A stretch of 64,000 nucleotides of DNA from Myxococcales bacterium (lineage in GTDB: Bacteria > Myxococcota_A > Polyangia > Polyangiales > Polyangiaceae), in assembly GCA_025355005.1 (NCBI GenBank), contig JANXLV010000208.1:1-64000 (forward strand). Direction: 5' to 3'. A program made the translations under genes and the position numbers. Below are positions 62,612-64,000 of this stretch, piece by piece. Each line of letters begins with the position of its first letter. The first letter of the stretch is position 1. Under the pieces are notes generated by a model. That model saw nothing but the letters and a program-made list of their open reading frames with translations. It was not told the DNA's origin and ran no database searches.

Positions 62612-64000
62612 GGCAGCGCGGTCGCCTCCGCGCGCGGTTCTTCCTTTCGGCCGGTGAGGAACCTGCCTACCTTCACCATCGCGAGATACACGACGGGCGT
62701 AGTGTAGAGCGTGAGCACCTGCGAGATGATGAGGCCGCCGACGATGGTGATGCCAAGCGGGCGTCGCAGCTCCGCGCCGGTGCCCGTGCCCAGGGCGAGC
62801 GGCAGGCCGCCGAGCAGCGCAGCCATGGTGGTCATCATGATCGGCCGGAAGCGGAGGAGGCACGCCTGGTGAATGGCCTCGAGCGGCGACAGGCCCTGGT
62901 CGCGCTCTGCCTCCAGCGCGAAGTCGATCATCATGATCGCATTCTTCTTCACGATACCTATGAGCAAGATGATCCCTATCAGCGCGATGACGCTGAACTC
63001 CTCGCGCAGGAGGATGAGCGCCAGGAACGCGCCCACGCCGGCGGACGGAAGGGACGACAGGATCGTGATCGGGTGGATGTAGCTCTCGTAGAGCACGCCC
63101 AGCACGATGTAGACGGTGATGAGCGCCGCCAGGATGAGCAGCGGCTCGCTCTGCAGTGACGCCTGGAACGCGCTCGCAGCGCCCTGAAAATTCGCGTGCA
63201 GGCCCGGTGGCAACCCCATGGTCGCCTCCGCCTCCCGGATCTTGGTGACGGCATCACCGAGCGACACACCGGGCGCCGTGTCGAAGGAGATCGTGGCCGC
63301 GGGGAACTGGCCCTCGTGCGCGACGGACAGCTGCGTGGTCTGCGGCGTCATCACGCAGAACGAGGAGAGCGGCACCTGATCGCCGCTGCTCGAGCGGACG
63401 TAGAGGTTCGTGAGCACGCTCGGATCTTTCGCGAGCTCCGGCTTCACCTCCAGGATGACGCGATAGAGGTTCAGCTGCGTGAAGATGGTGGAGACCTGGC
63501 GCTGCCCGAACGCGTCGTAGAGCGTGTCGTCGATCATCTGCGGCGAGATGCCGAGACGGGAGGCCGTGTCGCGATCGATCGTGACCGACATCTGCTGGCC
63601 GCCGTTCTGCGCGTCGCTCGCCACGCCGCGGAGCTCCGGCACCGTGCGCAGCTTCTCGACCAGGCGCGGCGTCCACTCTGCGAGCTCACGCGCGTCCGCG
63701 TCCTCCACCGTGTACTGGTACTGCGTGCGGCTGGTGCGGCTGTCGATCTGGAGATCCTGCACGGATTGCAGGTAGACCGACACGCCCGTCACCTCGGAAA
63801 GCTTCGGCGCAAGGCGCCGCATGATCGCGTCCGCGGACGCCTTCCGCACGGCGCGCGGCGTGAGCGAGATGCTGAGGCGCCCGGTGTTGGTGGTGGCGTT
63901 GCTCCCATCCGCGCCGATGAAGGAAGCAACGGTCGCCACGTCGGGGTCGCCGAGAAGAACGTTTGCTACGCTCTCCTGCAGCGCGGACATGTGCTGAAAG
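62608..64000 (-). CDS. Second RND efflux pump subunit (MdtB-like), N-terminal part outside window
   Basis: At least the last 464 residues of an RND transporter; the frame runs open to the right edge. Visible parts are the second periplasmic region (YGQ-like DTLYDAFGQRQVSTIF, SSSGDQVPLSSF) and the C-terminal helices with IGIILLIGIVKKNAIMMIDF and the terminal VVYLAMVKVGRFL. It is highly similar in layout to the downstream pump. This tandem is typical of the MdtB-MdtC heteromultimeric type. An adaptor gene would be expected beyond the window. Confidence 0.93.
   Translation of the reverse strand, partial: FQHMSALQESVANVLLGDPDVATVASFIGADGSNATTNTGRLSISLTPRAVRKASADAIMRRLAPKLSEVTGVSVYLQSVQDLQIDSRTSRTQYQYTVEDADARELAEWTPRLVEKLRTVPELRGVASDAQNGGQQMSVTIDRDTASRLGISPQMIDDTLYDAFGQRQVSTIFTQLNLYRVILEVKPELAKDPSVLTNLYVRSSSGDQVPLSSFCVMTPQTTQLSVAHEGQFPAATISFDTAPGVSLGDAVTKIREAEATMGLPPGLHANFQGAASAFQASLQSEPLLILAALITVYIVLGVLYESYIHPITILSSLPSAGVGAFLALILLREEFSVIALIGIILLIGIVKKNAIMMIDFALEAERDQGLSPLEAIHQACLLRFRPIMMTTMAALLGGLPLALGTGTGAELRRPLGITIVGGLIISQVLTLYTTPVVYLAMVKVGRFLTGRKEEPRAEATALP

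Noticed and set aside
62612..62863. N-terminal extension of the RND pump to 1128 residues
   Set aside because: It overlaps the end of the upstream pump in another frame; the first helix and family start are at GTG 62611.

Overview
This is a GC-rich, densely coded chromosomal segment that looks like a myxobacterium (Myxococcota, most likely the order Polyangiales). The assignment is by inference. It rests on many lipoproteins with Ala/Asp/Gly-rich linkers, Hanks-type Ser/Thr kinases with a membrane segment, PEGA and TPR proteins, FHA-linked sigma-54 activators, a CarD/CdnL-type regulator, a Lys/Ala-rich histone-H1-like protein, and a serine protease with a MYXO-CTERM-like tail. No rRNA, tRNA, CRISPR array or insertion sequence was recognised.

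Layout. 1-5.6 kb: the end of an unknown gene, a terminator hairpin, a large lipoprotein with a degenerate VWA-like region, then a Ser/Thr kinase and a PEGA protein. 5.8-9.5 kb: a biotin-dependent carboxyltransferase and a PilZ-AMIN membrane protein. 9.5-15.2 kb (minus): a TPR/HEAT giant, a small lipoprotein and tsaD, overlapping end to end. 15.2-19.0 kb (plus): a DUF362-CBM9-like lipoprotein and an AidB-type acyl-CoA dehydrogenase. 19.0-27.8 kb (minus): two very large DUF3857/transglutaminase-like proteins and a ferritin-like lipoprotein in one tight operon. 27.8-29.7 kb (plus): a UbiA-family prenyltransferase and a CPBP protease. 29.7-35.4 kb (minus): histidine kinase, NtrC-type regulator, BtuF-like lipoprotein, tlyA and an MFS exporter, nearly all overlapping.

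35.6-45.3 kb: a trypsin-like lipoprotein, small envelope proteins, mqnD (futalosine menaquinone pathway), an FGE-fold protein, cinA, a second Ser/Thr kinase, and an FHA/sigma-54 activator with an altered GAFTGA loop. 45.4-51.5 kb: secreted proteins including a zincin, rpe, a GNAT, a cyclic-nucleotide-binding protein and twin INPQPLPP lipoproteins. 51.6-54.0 kb: a four-gene ABC/NosL-like operon, probably for metal or thiol handling. 54.1-58.6 kb: a CdnL-like regulator, a ppx/gppA phosphatase, an OmpA-family lipoprotein and the H1-like gene behind a near-consensus sigma-70 promoter. 58.6-64 kb: a GGTCGA hexanucleotide array, a lipase pseudogene, and two tandem RND efflux pump genes, the first cut by the window edge.

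The strongest candidates for something new are the paired transglutaminase operon, in which one copy keeps Cys and His and the other has lost both; the ABC/Cys-rich permease/NosL-like operon; the PilZ-AMIN fusion; and a two-sided terminator lying between two divergent promoters, which may mark a small RNA.
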